A stretch of DNA of 64,000 bases from JBGSPL01 sp964511435 (GTDB taxonomy: Bacteria > Patescibacteriota > CPR2 > UBA1875 > CAIMLA01). The translations under genes and the position numbers were made by a program. Under the pieces are notes generated by a model that saw nothing but the letters and a program-made list of their open reading frames with translations, made no database searches and was not told the DNA's origin. Below, one piece after another: positions 55,692-64,000 of the stretch. The stretch covers positions 21,358 through 85,357 of the forward strand of contig CAZEFH010000003.1 in the NCBI GenBank assembly GCA_964511435.1, written 5' to 3'. Each line of letters opens with the position of its first letter. Position 1 is the stretch's first letter.

Positions 55692-57746
55692 GTGGCAGAC
55701 AAATCTGGTAGTAACTATGACGCCTCCTCCATTCAAGTTCTGGAGGGTTTGCAGGCAGTTCGCAAGCGTCCCGGGATGTATATCGGAGGTACGGGCAAAG
55801 AAGGACTTCATCATCTAATCTGGGAAATAGTTGATAACGCTATCGATGAAGCGATGGCGGGAAGATGTGACAATATTGGCGTAATCATTCACGCTGATGG
55901 TTCGGTATCAGTATCTGATAATGGAGCCGGTATTCCAGTTGATAAGCATAAGCAGACCGGTAAAAGCGCTCTCGAAACCGTGATGACCATCCTCCATGCA
56001 GGTGGCAAGTTTGGTGGTGGAAGTTATAAAGTCTCCGGTGGTCTTCACGGTGTTGGTGTTTCGGTTGTAAATGCCCTCTCTACTTACGTGAAAGCCGAAA
56101 TCAAGAAAAACGGTAAAATATGGGTTCAGGAATATAAAGATGGTGGCCATCCAGTAGGACCACTTAAGAGTATTGGTGAAACAAACGAAACGGGCACTAC
56201 TATTACCTTTATGCCTGATGTTGAGATATTTGATACGGTTGAGTTTAGCTATCAAACAGTACTTGACCGTATTCGTCAGCAGGCTTATCTGACTAAGGGT
56301 GTTAAAATAAAACTTACAGATGAGCGCGCGGGTACAAGCTACGCTTTTTATTTCGAGGGTGGTATTAAGTCCTATGTTGATCATCTGAATCGCAGTAAGC
56401 AATCGGTCAATGAGCCAATTTTTTATGTCGATAAGTCACTTGAAAACGTCAATGTTGAGCTTGCAGTTCAGTATACTGATGGTTATACCGATAATGTTCA
56501 GACTTTTGCCAATAATATTCATACACCAGAGGGAGGTACTCACCTAACCGGTTTCCGTACCGCTCTCACCCGTACTTTAAACGACTATGCCAGGAAAAAT
56601 AGTTTACTTAAAGACAACGAGGGCAACCTTACTGGTGATGATGTCCGTGAGGGTCTTACGGCAGTAATTTCGGTTAAGCTTGGTGACCCACAGTTTGAAG
56701 GTCAAACCAAGGCAAAACTGGGCAATCCGGAGATTTCAAATATTGTCCAGACGGTATTTACGGAGTATTTTTCATATTACTTAGATGAAAACCCCAACGA
56801 AGCAAAGAAGATTATCAACAAGTGTTCACTTTCGGCACGCGCTCGCCTCGCGGCTCGCGCTGCTCGCGACACCGTGATTCGTAAGGGAGTGCTTGAGGGG
56901 ATGACTCTGCCGGGTAAGCTTGCTGACTGTTCCAGCAAGAATGCTGAAGTTTCGGAACTATATCTAGTAGAGGGTGACTCGGCTGGTGGTTCAGCTAAAC
57001 AGGGACGTGACAGGCGCTTCCAGGCAATCTTGCCGCTAAGGGGTAAAATCCTAAACGTAGAACGCGCCCGTATGGACCGTATGCTTTCCTCTGATGAAGT
57101 AAAGAATCTAATCATTGCCCTTGGCACTGGTATTGGCGAACAGTATGATCCATCTAAGCTACGCTATCATCGCATTATCATCATGACCGACGCGGATGTG
57201 GACGGTGCGCACATCAGGACCTTATTACTGACACTTTTCTATCGTCATTTCCCAGAGCTAGTAGAAAATGGCAATGTCTATATCGCACAGCCACCACTCT
57301 ATAAGATACAGAAGGGTAAACAGAAATATTATGCCCACGACGATGCAGAAAAAGAAGAAATCCTAGAAGAATTCCGTTCTCGTATGGCTGGAAATAAGGC
57401 AAGTGAAGATGGTATTTTCGAAATCAAGACTTTAGAAGATTCTGTTGTCACAGACGAAGAGACTGAAGAACCAGAGGTTGAGGTAACTGAAGAAACTGAG
57501 GAAATCCCGGGAGAAGTAAAGATTCCTGGCGTGAGCATCCAGCGTTACAAGGGTCTTGGTGAAATGAATCCTGAACAATTGTGGGAAACTACCATGGATC
57601 CCGAAAACCGTATTCTACTAAAAGTCACCGCCGAAGATGCAGAGAAAGCTGATGAAGTCTTCTCAATTCTGATGGGTGATGAAGTAGAACCGCGTAAACG
57701 CTTCATTCAAACTCATGCTGCCAATGTTAAAAATCTGGATATCTAG
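55692..57746 (+). CDS. gyrB: DNA gyrase subunit B
   Basis: A 684-residue ATPase subunit of gyrase. The GHKL ATP-binding motif EIVDNAIDEA, the transducer, and the TOPRIM domain (EGDSAGGSAKQGRDRR and DADVDGAHIR) are all present. Within the TOPRIM/tail region there is an acidic insert (about 560-605, EETEEPEVEVTEETEEIPG) before the conserved IQRYKGLGEMNPEQL. GTG start with AGGAAA upstream. Transcribed with gyrA, eight bases downstream, under a promoter sharing an extended motif with the giant surface genes. Confidence 0.97.
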   Translation: MADKSGSNYDASSIQVLEGLQAVRKRPGMYIGGTGKEGLHHLIWEIVDNAIDEAMAGRCDNIGVIIHADGSVSVSDNGAGIPVDKHKQTGKSALETVMTILHAGGKFGGGSYKVSGGLHGVGVSVVNALSTYVKAEIKKNGKIWVQEYKDGGHPVGPLKSIGETNETGTTITFMPDVEIFDTVEFSYQTVLDRIRQQAYLTKGVKIKLTDERAGTSYAFYFEGGIKSYVDHLNRSKQSVNEPIFYVDKSLENVNVELAVQYTDGYTDNVQTFANNIHTPEGGTHLTGFRTALTRTLNDYARKNSLLKDNEGNLTGDDVREGLTAVISVKLGDPQFEGQTKAKLGNPEISNIVQTVFTEYFSYYLDENPNEAKKIINKCSLSARARLAARAARDTVIRKGVLEGMTLPGKLADCSSKNAEVSELYLVEGDSAGGSAKQGRDRRFQAILPLRGKILNVERARMDRMLSSDEVKNLIIALGTGIGEQYDPSKLRYHRIIIMTDADVDGAHIRTLLLTLFYRHFPELVENGNVYIAQPPLYKIQKGKQKYYAHDDAEKEEILEEFRSRMAGNKASEDGIFEIKTLEDSVVTDEETEEPEVEVTEETEEIPGEVKIPGVSIQRYKGLGEMNPEQLWETTMDPENRILLKVTAEDAEKADEVFSILMGDEVEPRKRFIQTHAANVKNLDI

Positions 57747-57754
57747 GAGTAGTT

Positions 57755-60265
57755 ATGGCAAAAGATAACAAAAAACTGATTGATGAAAAAATGTTTGGTG
57801 AGGATATCGGATATGTAAAAGACCGCGATCTCCAAACTGAAATGAAAGAGAGCTTCTTAGATTACGCAATGTCTGTGATTGTCTCTCGTGCACTCCCCGA
57901 TGTTCGTGACGGTCTGAAGCCGGTTCATCGCCGCATTCTATATGCGATGAATGCGCTCGGGATTCGTTCAAATACAAAGTACCGTAAGTCAGCGATGGTT
58001 GTCGGTGAAGTACTTGGTAAATATCATCCTCATGGAGATACTGCAGTTTACGATTCGATGGTCCGTATGGCTCAGGGCTGGTCTATGCGCTACCCAACAA
58101 TTGATGGTCAGGGTAATTTCGGTTCGATGGACGGCGATGGTGCTGCAGCGATGCGTTATACCGAGGCTCGTATGGCCAAGCTTGCTGACGAAATGCTTGC
58201 AGATATTGATAAAGATACGGTAGATTTTGTTCCCAACTATGATGGCAGTCAAAGAGAACCATCAGTTCTTCCGGCTAAATTACCAAACCTGCTCTTAAAT
58301 GGTCAGATGGGTATTGCTGTTGGTATGGCAACAAATATACCACCGCACAATCTAGGTGAACTAGTCGATGGTATTACTGCTCTTATTGATAATCCAGATG
58401 TTACAGTTGAAGACTTGATGCATTATATCAAAGGACCAGACTTTCCAACCGGTGCTCAAATTTTCGACCCAGAAATCATTAAACAGGCTTATGCTACTGG
58501 ACGTGGATCAGTGATGATGCGGGCTGTGGCTGAAATCGAAGAAGACAAGAGGGGACTACAGCGAATAATTGTTTCTGAGATCCCATATCAAGTGAATAAG
58601 GCAGCTCTTATTACTAAGATCGCCGAGCTAGTTAAAGAGAAAAAAATTGTTGGAATTGGTGACATTCGTGATGAATCCGACCGCAAGAACTCGGTCCGTA
58701 TCGTAATCGAACTCAAAAAAGATGCTTTTGCAAATAAGATTCTGAATCAACTTTATAAGCTGACGCAAATGCAGTGCAGCTTTGGCTTCAATATGATCGC
58801 CCTTATAGATGGAATCCAGCCACGTATTATGACGCTAAAGATGATTCTTGAGGAATTTATTAAGCATCGCCAAGTAGTGGTTACTCGAAGAACACAGTAT
58901 GAGCTTAAGAAGGCCAAGGATCGGGCTCATATTCTTGAAGGTTTGATTAAGGCACTTGATAACATTGATGAAGTTATCGCTACTATCAAAAAGTCTGCCA
59001 CTCAAGACGAGGCGCGGAAGAACTTAATGACGAACTTTGGTCTTAGTGAAATTCAGGCGAATGCTATTCTTGCAATGCAGCTTCGTACTCTGGCCGGTCT
59101 TGAACGCAAGAAAATTGAAGATGAATATGCCGAACTAATGAAGCTTATCGCTCATCTTGAGGATCTCCTTGCACATCCAGAAAAGATCCTAGGGGTTATC
59201 AAAGAAGAACTTCTAGAAATACGAGAAAAATATGCCGACGAACGCAGAACCAAAATTATTGGACATGCTATCGGTAAGTTTAATGAAGAAGACCTGATTC
59301 CAAATGAAGATGTTATTGTCACAATGACTGAGGGTGGCTATATCAAGCGCATACTTTCTTCGACTTATCGTGCTCAGGGTCGTGGTGGCAAGGGAGTATC
59401 TGGCACTGGCCTTAAAGAAGAGGATGTTGTTTCTCAGCTTCTTCATGCAAGTAATCACGATACAATTCTCTTTTTCACCAATCAGGGTAGAGTGTTTGCG
59501 AATCGTGTCTATGAACTACCGATGGCATCCCGTATTGCTAAGGGATCTCCGATAGTAAACGTGGTCCAGCTCGCTCCAGAAGAGAAAGTAACTGCGATTC
59601 TAACTCTCGACAAATTTGAAGGTGAAGGCAATCTATTTATGGCCACTAAGCTCGGGACAGTAAAGAAAACTCCACTTTCAAACTTTGCCAATATTCGGAA
59701 GACCGGAATTATCGCCATCGGACTAGATAAGGGCGACGAACTGAAATGGGTCGAGCGCACGAGTGGTAAAGACGATATCATCATGTCAACGAAGCAGTCG
59801 ATGGTCATGCGGTTTGCGGAGAAGGACGTTCGTCCGATGGGTCGTAGTGCTCGAGGTGTTCGTGGTATCCGCCTGAAAAAAGGAGATGAGGTTGTTGGTA
59901 TGGACGTGGTAGTTCCGAACTCCGAGCTTGTAGTAGTGATGGAAAATGGTTATGGTAAGCGCACTGCGATTGAACAATTCACACCACATCACCGGGGCGG
60001 TGTCGGTATCAAGGGTGGGGTCGTAACCGCTAAGACTGGTAACTGTATTGATGTTCGGGTAGTGACTCATCTTGAAGATGACCTGATGATTATCAGTAAT
60101 GGTGGTCAGATTATCCGGGTACCACTAGGCACAGTTTCGAAGATTGGCCGTGCGACCCAAGGTGTTAGGATTATGAAGATGCCAGATGGTGAAAAGGTCT
60201 GCTCAGTGGCTCTGGTCCATGAGCCAGAAGAGGAAAACGAGCAACTGACAATTGCAACTGAATAG
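57755..60265 (+). CDS. gyrA: DNA gyrase subunit A
   Basis: An 836-residue cleavage subunit. The active tyrosine is Tyr135 in AAMRYTEARM. The quinolone region reads HPHGDTAVYD (residues 91-100), with Thr96 where E. coli has Ser83. The C-terminal beta-pinwheel starts with a GyrA box QGRGGKGVSG, which marks it as gyrase rather than topoisomerase IV. It forms A2B2 with GyrB and introduces negative supercoils. GGAG before the ATG; terminator downstream. Confidence 0.97.
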   Translation: MAKDNKKLIDEKMFGEDIGYVKDRDLQTEMKESFLDYAMSVIVSRALPDVRDGLKPVHRRILYAMNALGIRSNTKYRKSAMVVGEVLGKYHPHGDTAVYDSMVRMAQGWSMRYPTIDGQGNFGSMDGDGAAAMRYTEARMAKLADEMLADIDKDTVDFVPNYDGSQREPSVLPAKLPNLLLNGQMGIAVGMATNIPPHNLGELVDGITALIDNPDVTVEDLMHYIKGPDFPTGAQIFDPEIIKQAYATGRGSVMMRAVAEIEEDKRGLQRIIVSEIPYQVNKAALITKIAELVKEKKIVGIGDIRDESDRKNSVRIVIELKKDAFANKILNQLYKLTQMQCSFGFNMIALIDGIQPRIMTLKMILEEFIKHRQVVVTRRTQYELKKAKDRAHILEGLIKALDNIDEVIATIKKSATQDEARKNLMTNFGLSEIQANAILAMQLRTLAGLERKKIEDEYAELMKLIAHLEDLLAHPEKILGVIKEELLEIREKYADERRTKIIGHAIGKFNEEDLIPNEDVIVTMTEGGYIKRILSSTYRAQGRGGKGVSGTGLKEEDVVSQLLHASNHDTILFFTNQGRVFANRVYELPMASRIAKGSPIVNVVQLAPEEKVTAILTLDKFEGEGNLFMATKLGTVKKTPLSNFANIRKTGIIAIGLDKGDELKWVERTSGKDDIIMSTKQSMVMRFAEKDVRPMGRSARGVRGIRLKKGDEVVGMDVVVPNSELVVVMENGYGKRTAIEQFTPHHRGGVGIKGGVVTAKTGNCIDVRVVTHLEDDLMIISNGGQIIRVPLGTVSKIGRATQGVRIMKMPDGEKVCSVALVHEPEEENEQLTIATE

Positions 60266-60275
60266 GACTGTATAA

Positions 60276-60296
60276 GAGGCCCGAAAGGGCCTCTTT
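60276..60296 (+). terminator. gyrBA terminator
   Basis: GAGGCCC (60276-60282), GAAA, GGGCCTC (60287-60293) and T's. Confidence 0.85.
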
Positions 60297-60326
60297 ATAT
60301 TCTTAGGTTTTTACAGATAAATAGTG

Positions 60327-60354
60327 TTGACAGTTGTGACGAGTAAGCTATAAT
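60327..60354 (+). promoter_or_regulatory. Promoter of surface protein 60725 with long leader
   Basis: TTGACA (60327-60332), 16 bases, TATAAT (60349-60354). Predicted start near 60361. Confidence 0.7.
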
Positions 60355-60360
60355 TTTTAG

Positions 60361-60724
60361 GCACCTTTTGAGAATATTAAGGGGTGGATGTAAAACAAAT
60401 ATCAAAACAGACAACGGTAAACAATCATCGAGTGATTGTTAGCTGGTAATAGAATCTTGTATTCAGATGGAAGTGAATGCTTTGACCTATGGGTGCGCCT
60501 ACTGTAATTCTACACGGTTGACACCAGTGCCTATGGGAAACAGCAAATGGTGAAGCCGGTCACATTTCCTCGAAGTTTTTTATGTCTAAAAATATCAAAC
60601 TTGGAGGGAGGGTGATCGGTTTTTGTTTTGTCAAAATAACAAGATAATATCGATCTACTTCCTAAGTACTTGTTAAACAGAAATACAAAAAATCAGTAAA
60701 TCATTAAATTCCTGAGGAGGAAAA
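60361..60724 (+). other. 360-nt leader with hairpins, no ORF
   Basis: Between the promoter and the ATG at 60725 no reasonable coding frame exists. Pairings seen are ACAATCA/TGATTGT (60421-60439), ATTCA/TGAAT (~60461-60478) and GGTG/CACC around 60492-60524. The heptamer CCTATGGG occurs twice (~60486 and ~60530). I do not recognise a known riboswitch core. It could be an mRNA leader or a separate small RNA; an ideal GAGGAGG ribosome site ends it. Confidence 0.5.
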
Positions 60725-62446
60725 ATGTTACAAAATCTTAAAAAAATGTTTGCGAAGACTGCTCTGCTGGCCATTGCTCTACAGATGGTAGTGATGTCAA
60801 TGCCACAGGCAACGCATGCAACCGTAGCACCTGATTTGGTGGCACCGGTTGTAAACTCTATCACTTATGGTGGTAAATCAGCGGTTCTAAATTCTGGTAA
60901 CACCTATGTGGTCGATGTTTCTACATCAGATGATTCAACACTGCAAAGCATTGACACGGATGTCAGTGAAGCCTCCGACTTAAATGTTGGCTTCATGGGA
61001 ACAACTATCTTATCTGGATACTCTCTGAATAGCGGGAATAACAATATCGATATCGCTACTTTGATGGGTTCACCAGTTCAGCTGAGCTACCTACAAACCT
61101 TGGCAGGTATTCTCGGTACGGTTACATTGGACATGTCTGTCAGCGATGCTTCGCTAAATACAACAAATTACGAACTAGTAATTGTGGCAAAGGACGTTGT
61201 GGCACCAATAGTATCGAACCTGTCATTTGCGGGTAAGGCAGCAACTTATGAACCAGCTACTCATATCTTTGCTATTGATATGAACGGAGTCAGTGATACT
61301 GATTTAGCGACCGCAAAGATTAAATTTGACACCACTGAAACGTCAATGATTGCTGTCACGTCCCCATTTACTTACTCGGCCGCAATGGTAGGTGGTTCTC
61401 AGGAACTTGATCTGACTGCCATCCACGGTGGCGCGATTACTAATGCAGATCTTACTTCTATTGCAGTTGGTGACAAAGTAAACATTCTCTTTTCCGCTAC
61501 TGATCCTTTCGGCAATGCATCGAACTATGGGATTGTTTTGACTCTTGACCAGGCAGCTGCTGTTATCACCTCTACAGTAAAGCCAGAAATTGTAAATAAT
61601 CTCGGAGCAGTTATTAATGTCTTCTTTAGCTCCAATGAGATGATGAAGCTTGGTGATGTCAGCTCTGTTACCTACAAAGTTGATGGAGTTGATTTTACTC
61701 CAGCCAACCCAGCGCTAATAACTGTTGATAACACAGATTATGCTCTATTTCACGCTCTGACGATTCCAGCAGACTTTTTCAAGACCGCCGGGGTAAAGAA
61801 CGAAATTGAGCTTGCTTACACTGCTGCTGATAAGGCCGGTAATGTTACCAGCGGTTCTGTAAAGATTCCAGTCGATATGATTGCTCCAGTAGCTGTTACG
61901 AATCTAGTTGCAACAGTCGATGCTAGTGGTTATGTTGTCCTTTCTTGGGTTAACCCAGCCGAGGGTACTTATGTAGGTCTTAAGGTAATGCGTGATGGTG
62001 CATTTCTAACTACACTGCCAGCTGGTACTACTACCTTCACTGACAAGAACGTCGTGGCCGGTCAGACCTATAAATACACAGTGACTGCTTATGATAAGGC
62101 AGGTAATGAAACGATTACCCCGGCAGTTTCTATCGCTGTGCCTTCTGCACATGTTGCTGCAGCTGTTAGCGATAGCACTACAGTTGCAAATGTTGATGCT
62201 GCTGTTAGCTCTGATACAAATAAGGCAGATACAAAAGGCGATGAAAAGAAGGACGAAGACAAAGGTATGCCTCTGTGGGCTATCATTCTCCTTATTGTGC
62301 TTGCTGGAGTGGGCGGATATCTCATCTACAATCAGAAGCCAGCTACTACCAATGCTGCACCATCAGCTGCCCCAGTAGTAAAGAAGCCGGCTCCAAAGAA
62401 AAAGCCAGTTGTCAAAAAGAAAACTACACCAAAAAAGAAGAAGTAA
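60725..62446 (+). CDS. Secreted, C-terminally anchored surface protein with Ig/FN3-like domains
   Basis: A 573-residue protein with a signal peptide (basic start, hydrophobic ALLAIALQMVVMSM, cleavage near THA, residue ~34), several cadherin/Ig-like repeats opening with VAPVV-type strands (~40, ~155, ~285), one FN3 domain (~385-475, GTYVGLKVMRDG, KYTVTAYDKAGNETI), a Ser/Asp linker, a membrane segment (~514-536) and a Lys/Pro-rich cytoplasmic tail. This topology gives a wall-facing protein held by its C-terminus. It may act with the giant FN3 proteins. Long leader upstream; double terminator downstream. Confidence 0.82.
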   Translation: MLQNLKKMFAKTALLAIALQMVVMSMPQATHATVAPDLVAPVVNSITYGGKSAVLNSGNTYVVDVSTSDDSTLQSIDTDVSEASDLNVGFMGTTILSGYSLNSGNNNIDIATLMGSPVQLSYLQTLAGILGTVTLDMSVSDASLNTTNYELVIVAKDVVAPIVSNLSFAGKAATYEPATHIFAIDMNGVSDTDLATAKIKFDTTETSMIAVTSPFTYSAAMVGGSQELDLTAIHGGAITNADLTSIAVGDKVNILFSATDPFGNASNYGIVLTLDQAAAVITSTVKPEIVNNLGAVINVFFSSNEMMKLGDVSSVTYKVDGVDFTPANPALITVDNTDYALFHALTIPADFFKTAGVKNEIELAYTAADKAGNVTSGSVKIPVDMIAPVAVTNLVATVDASGYVVLSWVNPAEGTYVGLKVMRDGAFLTTLPAGTTTFTDKNVVAGQTYKYTVTAYDKAGNETITPAVSIAVPSAHVAAAVSDSTTVANVDAAVSSDTNKADTKGDEKKDEDKGMPLWAIILLIVLAGVGGYLIYNQKPATTNAAPSAAPVVKKPAPKKKPVVKKKTTPKKKK

Positions 62447-62464
62447 CTACAATTTGTCATTCTA

Positions 62465-62535
62465 ATGAGTTCGGCGGCTGCCGAACTCATGATGATACAA
62501 CTTTAGAAAAGACGGCCAAAACAGCCGTCTTTTCT
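62465..62535 (+). terminator. Two successive terminator hairpins
   Basis: ATGAGTTCGGC/GCCGAACTCAT (62465-62490) and AAAAGACGGC/GCCGTCTTTT (62507-62533). The second has a T-run and runs into the -35 of the next promoter. Confidence 0.8.
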
Positions 62536-62569
62536 TGTCTTCGTCCTTGAGAAAGTTTATATTATATAT
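62535..62569 (+). promoter_or_regulatory. Leaderless promoter of methyltransferase 62570
   Basis: TTGTCT (62535-62540), 17 bases, TATATT (62558-62563), six bases, ATG. No ribosome site. Confidence 0.65.
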
Positions 62570-63151
62570 ATGAAGGAAGAACTTTCTAGAAAGCAAAAGC
62601 CAAAATTTATTTCACCGGCCAAGATTCTTGAAGACATCGGTCTTCGGTCATCCCAGAGGGTGATTGATTATGGCAGTGGAGCTGGTCATTGGGCAATGGC
62701 GGCAGCTAGGATCGTGGGGCCAGGTGGTCAGGTGGTGGCACTTGATGATGACTCCGAGATGCTAGACTTGGTCATGAGTCAAGCCCAGTCTCGTAGACTT
62801 TCAAACATCGAAACCCTTGAGGTGGGAATTAAATCAGCCAAGGTAGAAAAACTTGCCCCTGCCGACGTGGTAATTGCCTCGAATGTGATGCATCGTATTT
62901 TTAATAAGGTAGAAGTCGCCAAGGTTCTAGAGGGATTAGTCTCAGAAAACGGAAAGCTAGTTGTTTTAGATTGGGTGCCAGGGAAGATGATGTTAGGACC
63001 AGACGAAAGACTTCGTGTCACAGAAGAAGAGATGATTAAATTATTCGAGAAGACAGGGCTGAAACTGGCCTGCGCGGTTGATACTGGGTGGTTACACTTT
63101 GGGCTTGTATTTGATAGAGTGGGAGATGGATGTGGCTGGAAAGATAAATAA
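62570..63151 (+). CDS. Class I SAM-dependent methyltransferase
   Basis: A 193-residue methyltransferase of the UbiE/Met-10-like Rossmann type. SAM motif I is VIDYGSGAGHW (~31-41), the acidic residue after strand 2 lies in VVALDDDSEM, and motif IV is DVVIASNVMHR. The C-terminal strand is VLDWVPG and a short tail follows. The substrate is unknown. It is transcribed from a promoter whose -10 lies six bases before the ATG, and it overlaps a small zinc-ribbon gene. Confidence 0.8.
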   Translation: MKEELSRKQKPKFISPAKILEDIGLRSSQRVIDYGSGAGHWAMAAARIVGPGGQVVALDDDSEMLDLVMSQAQSRRLSNIETLEVGIKSAKVEKLAPADVVIASNVMHRIFNKVEVAKVLEGLVSENGKLVVLDWVPGKMMLGPDERLRVTEEEMIKLFEKTGLKLACAVDTGWLHFGLVFDRVGDGCGWKDK

Positions 63152-63281
63152 AGATGATGAGGTCCTCGAGCCTACTGATATCTGTGTGAAATGTGGTTCA
63201 AAAATGATACTTGAGGATGGGGAATATGTCTGTCCTCACTGCGACGGTGATATTGATTATTTTGGAGATGAAGAGGAATGA
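63126..63281 (+). CDS. Small zinc-ribbon protein
   Basis: A 51-residue acidic protein whose centre is a two-CxxC zinc ribbon: CVKCGSKMI ... YVCPHCDG. The start is either ATG 63126 or GTG 63132; GGGAG spacing suits the latter. It overlaps the methyltransferase by about 26 bases and the next membrane-protein gene by four, so the three are made together. Possibly a small adaptor for nucleic acid or protein binding; no specific function is recognised. Confidence 0.65.
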   Translation: MDVAGKINKDDEVLEPTDICVKCGSKMILEDGEYVCPHCDGDIDYFGDEEE

Positions 63282-63712
63282 ACCTAAAACCTATTACTGA
63301 TTTTATAAGCACAATCCTAGGTAGGTATGGAATAAGCTATTTCTTTGGCTTACCTGCAGATACAATGACCTTTTGGGTGCTGTTGTCTCTGGCGGTTGCT
63401 TTTCTTGTCTTTGTGGGGGTTTACGGCGTCTATCTTACACGAAAGGCTCGAAAGCTACCTCCATATAAGTTTTATGGGAAGACCTTCTTTTGGTACAATC
63501 TATCGCTCGTGTTGCTTGCGCTCATTCATCTTTTTGGAAGATATGAAAATCTCGCACTACTTTCATGGCGTTTCTGGATGTACTTATTGCTCGCCATTAT
63601 CATTGCTTTTAATGGCTGGTTCTTTGTGAAAAGAAAGCAGCAGCTTGAAGACGAGCTAGAGGCTTTTGCTGACAAAAAACGTAAAGATAAGTGGCTTAGG
63701 AAAAAGAAGTAA
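63278..63712 (+). CDS. Three-helix membrane protein, unknown
   Basis: A 144-residue protein with hydrophobic segments around residues 29-51, 66-86 and 94-112 and a strongly basic, helical C-terminal tail (ADKKRKDKWLRKKK) that would face the cytoplasm and could touch nucleic acid or the ribosome. It is the last gene before the rRNA operon and overlaps the zinc-ribbon gene. The family is not recognised. Confidence 0.7.
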   Translation: MNLKPITDFISTILGRYGISYFFGLPADTMTFWVLLSLAVAFLVFVGVYGVYLTRKARKLPPYKFYGKTFFWYNLSLVLLALIHLFGRYENLALLSWRFWMYLLLAIIIAFNGWFFVKRKQQLEDELEAFADKKRKDKWLRKKK

Positions 63713-63720
63713 TTTAATAG

Positions 63721-63749
63721 TTGACACTCGCCCTAAAAATTGCTAATAT
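63721..63749 (+). promoter_or_regulatory. rRNA operon promoter
   Basis: TTGACA (63721-63726), 17 bases, TAATAT (63744-63749) with an extended TGC. Start near 63756, giving a ~190-nt 16S leader. Confidence 0.75.
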
Positions 63750-63943
63750 TAATAGGCTTTTTACAAAGCGGAATCACGAAGAAACTAAAGCCCCTTTGGA
63801 GCTTGATGATTTTCTTTGCGCAAAGTTTGTAGAAAGTATGTAGCCCTTTGACAGCAGAATAATAGCAGAAACAAAACCAAACCCTTAAATTTCTTAGTAG
63901 AACATGTCTACTTTAAAACATGTACAGAGCATTATAGCTCTTC

Positions 63944-64000
63944 ATTTTTGGAGAGTTTGATCCTGGCTCAGGATTAACGCTGGCGGTATGCCTAACACAT
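63944..64000 (+). rRNA. 16S ribosomal RNA, 5' end (partial)
   Basis: The universal bacterial 16S start, GAGTTTGATCCTGGCTCAG followed by ATTAACGCTGGCGG and CCTAACACAT, runs to the window edge. The 5' end is placed by analogy with E. coli, so it is approximate by a few bases. Confidence 0.97.

Noticed and set aside
1..64000. CRISPR array, transposase or integrase genes
   Set aside because: None were seen; the only mobile-type traces are the palindromic repeat and the cassette-like orphan genes.

Overview
The window reads as a compact bacterial chromosome segment, most likely from a Patescibacteria/CPR-type organism. This is inferred from the gene set, not from a database match. Genes are packed with ATGA and TAATG overlaps, TGA is an ordinary stop codon, and TTG/GTG starts are frequent. 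No amino-acid or cofactor biosynthesis is visible, while very large surface proteins, an Elp3-type tRNA-modification enzyme and a TraG/HerA-like ATPase are present. The last ~57 bases are the 5' end of a 16S rRNA gene, preceded by a strong promoter.

Layout: 1-6.2 kb holds dinB, two tandem structured RNAs without credible ORFs, a Trm9-like methyltransferase divergent from elp3, and a two-gene orphan cassette. 6.2-16.5 kb holds typA with a leader attenuator, a second orphan pair, a flippase-like membrane protein, a five-gene run (two S51 peptidases, a hydrolase, a Nudix enzyme and an AlkD-like protein), two more orphan genes and pyrG. 16.5-25.5 kb holds a drug-efflux MFS/AbrB operon with a palindromic operator, a SprT-like protease, a metallo-beta-lactamase-fold hydrolase, a tRNA-Pro-like element in front of a Sua5/YrdC gene, and a run with MGMT, MscL, an MTH1-like Nudix enzyme and a small redox pair. 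25.5-26.4 kb is a GC-rich island with broken or overlapping small ORFs. 26.4-33.8 kb carries rmuC, pheS-(PQ-loop gene)-pheT and an L,D-transpeptidase. 33.8-50.6 kb is filled by two tandem giant FN3 surface proteins of 2738 and 2791 residues, followed by a TraG-like ATPase and a coiled-coil protein, then gyrB-gyrA. The end has another surface protein behind a 360-nt leader, a methyltransferase, two small proteins and the rRNA promoter.

Two genome-style features stand out. First, GC-rich orphan modules recur between ordinary AT-richer housekeeping genes. Most have their own TTGACA/TATAAT-like promoter, a strong GGAGG ribosome site and a long, often nested, hairpin at the end. Second, several ordinary genes have a -10 box exactly six bases before the ATG and no ribosome site, as expected of leaderless mRNAs. 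The strongest candidates for something undescribed are the tandem structured RNAs at 1.79-2.90 kb, the orphan-cassette family as a whole, and the tRNA-Pro-like leader of the Sua5 gene.
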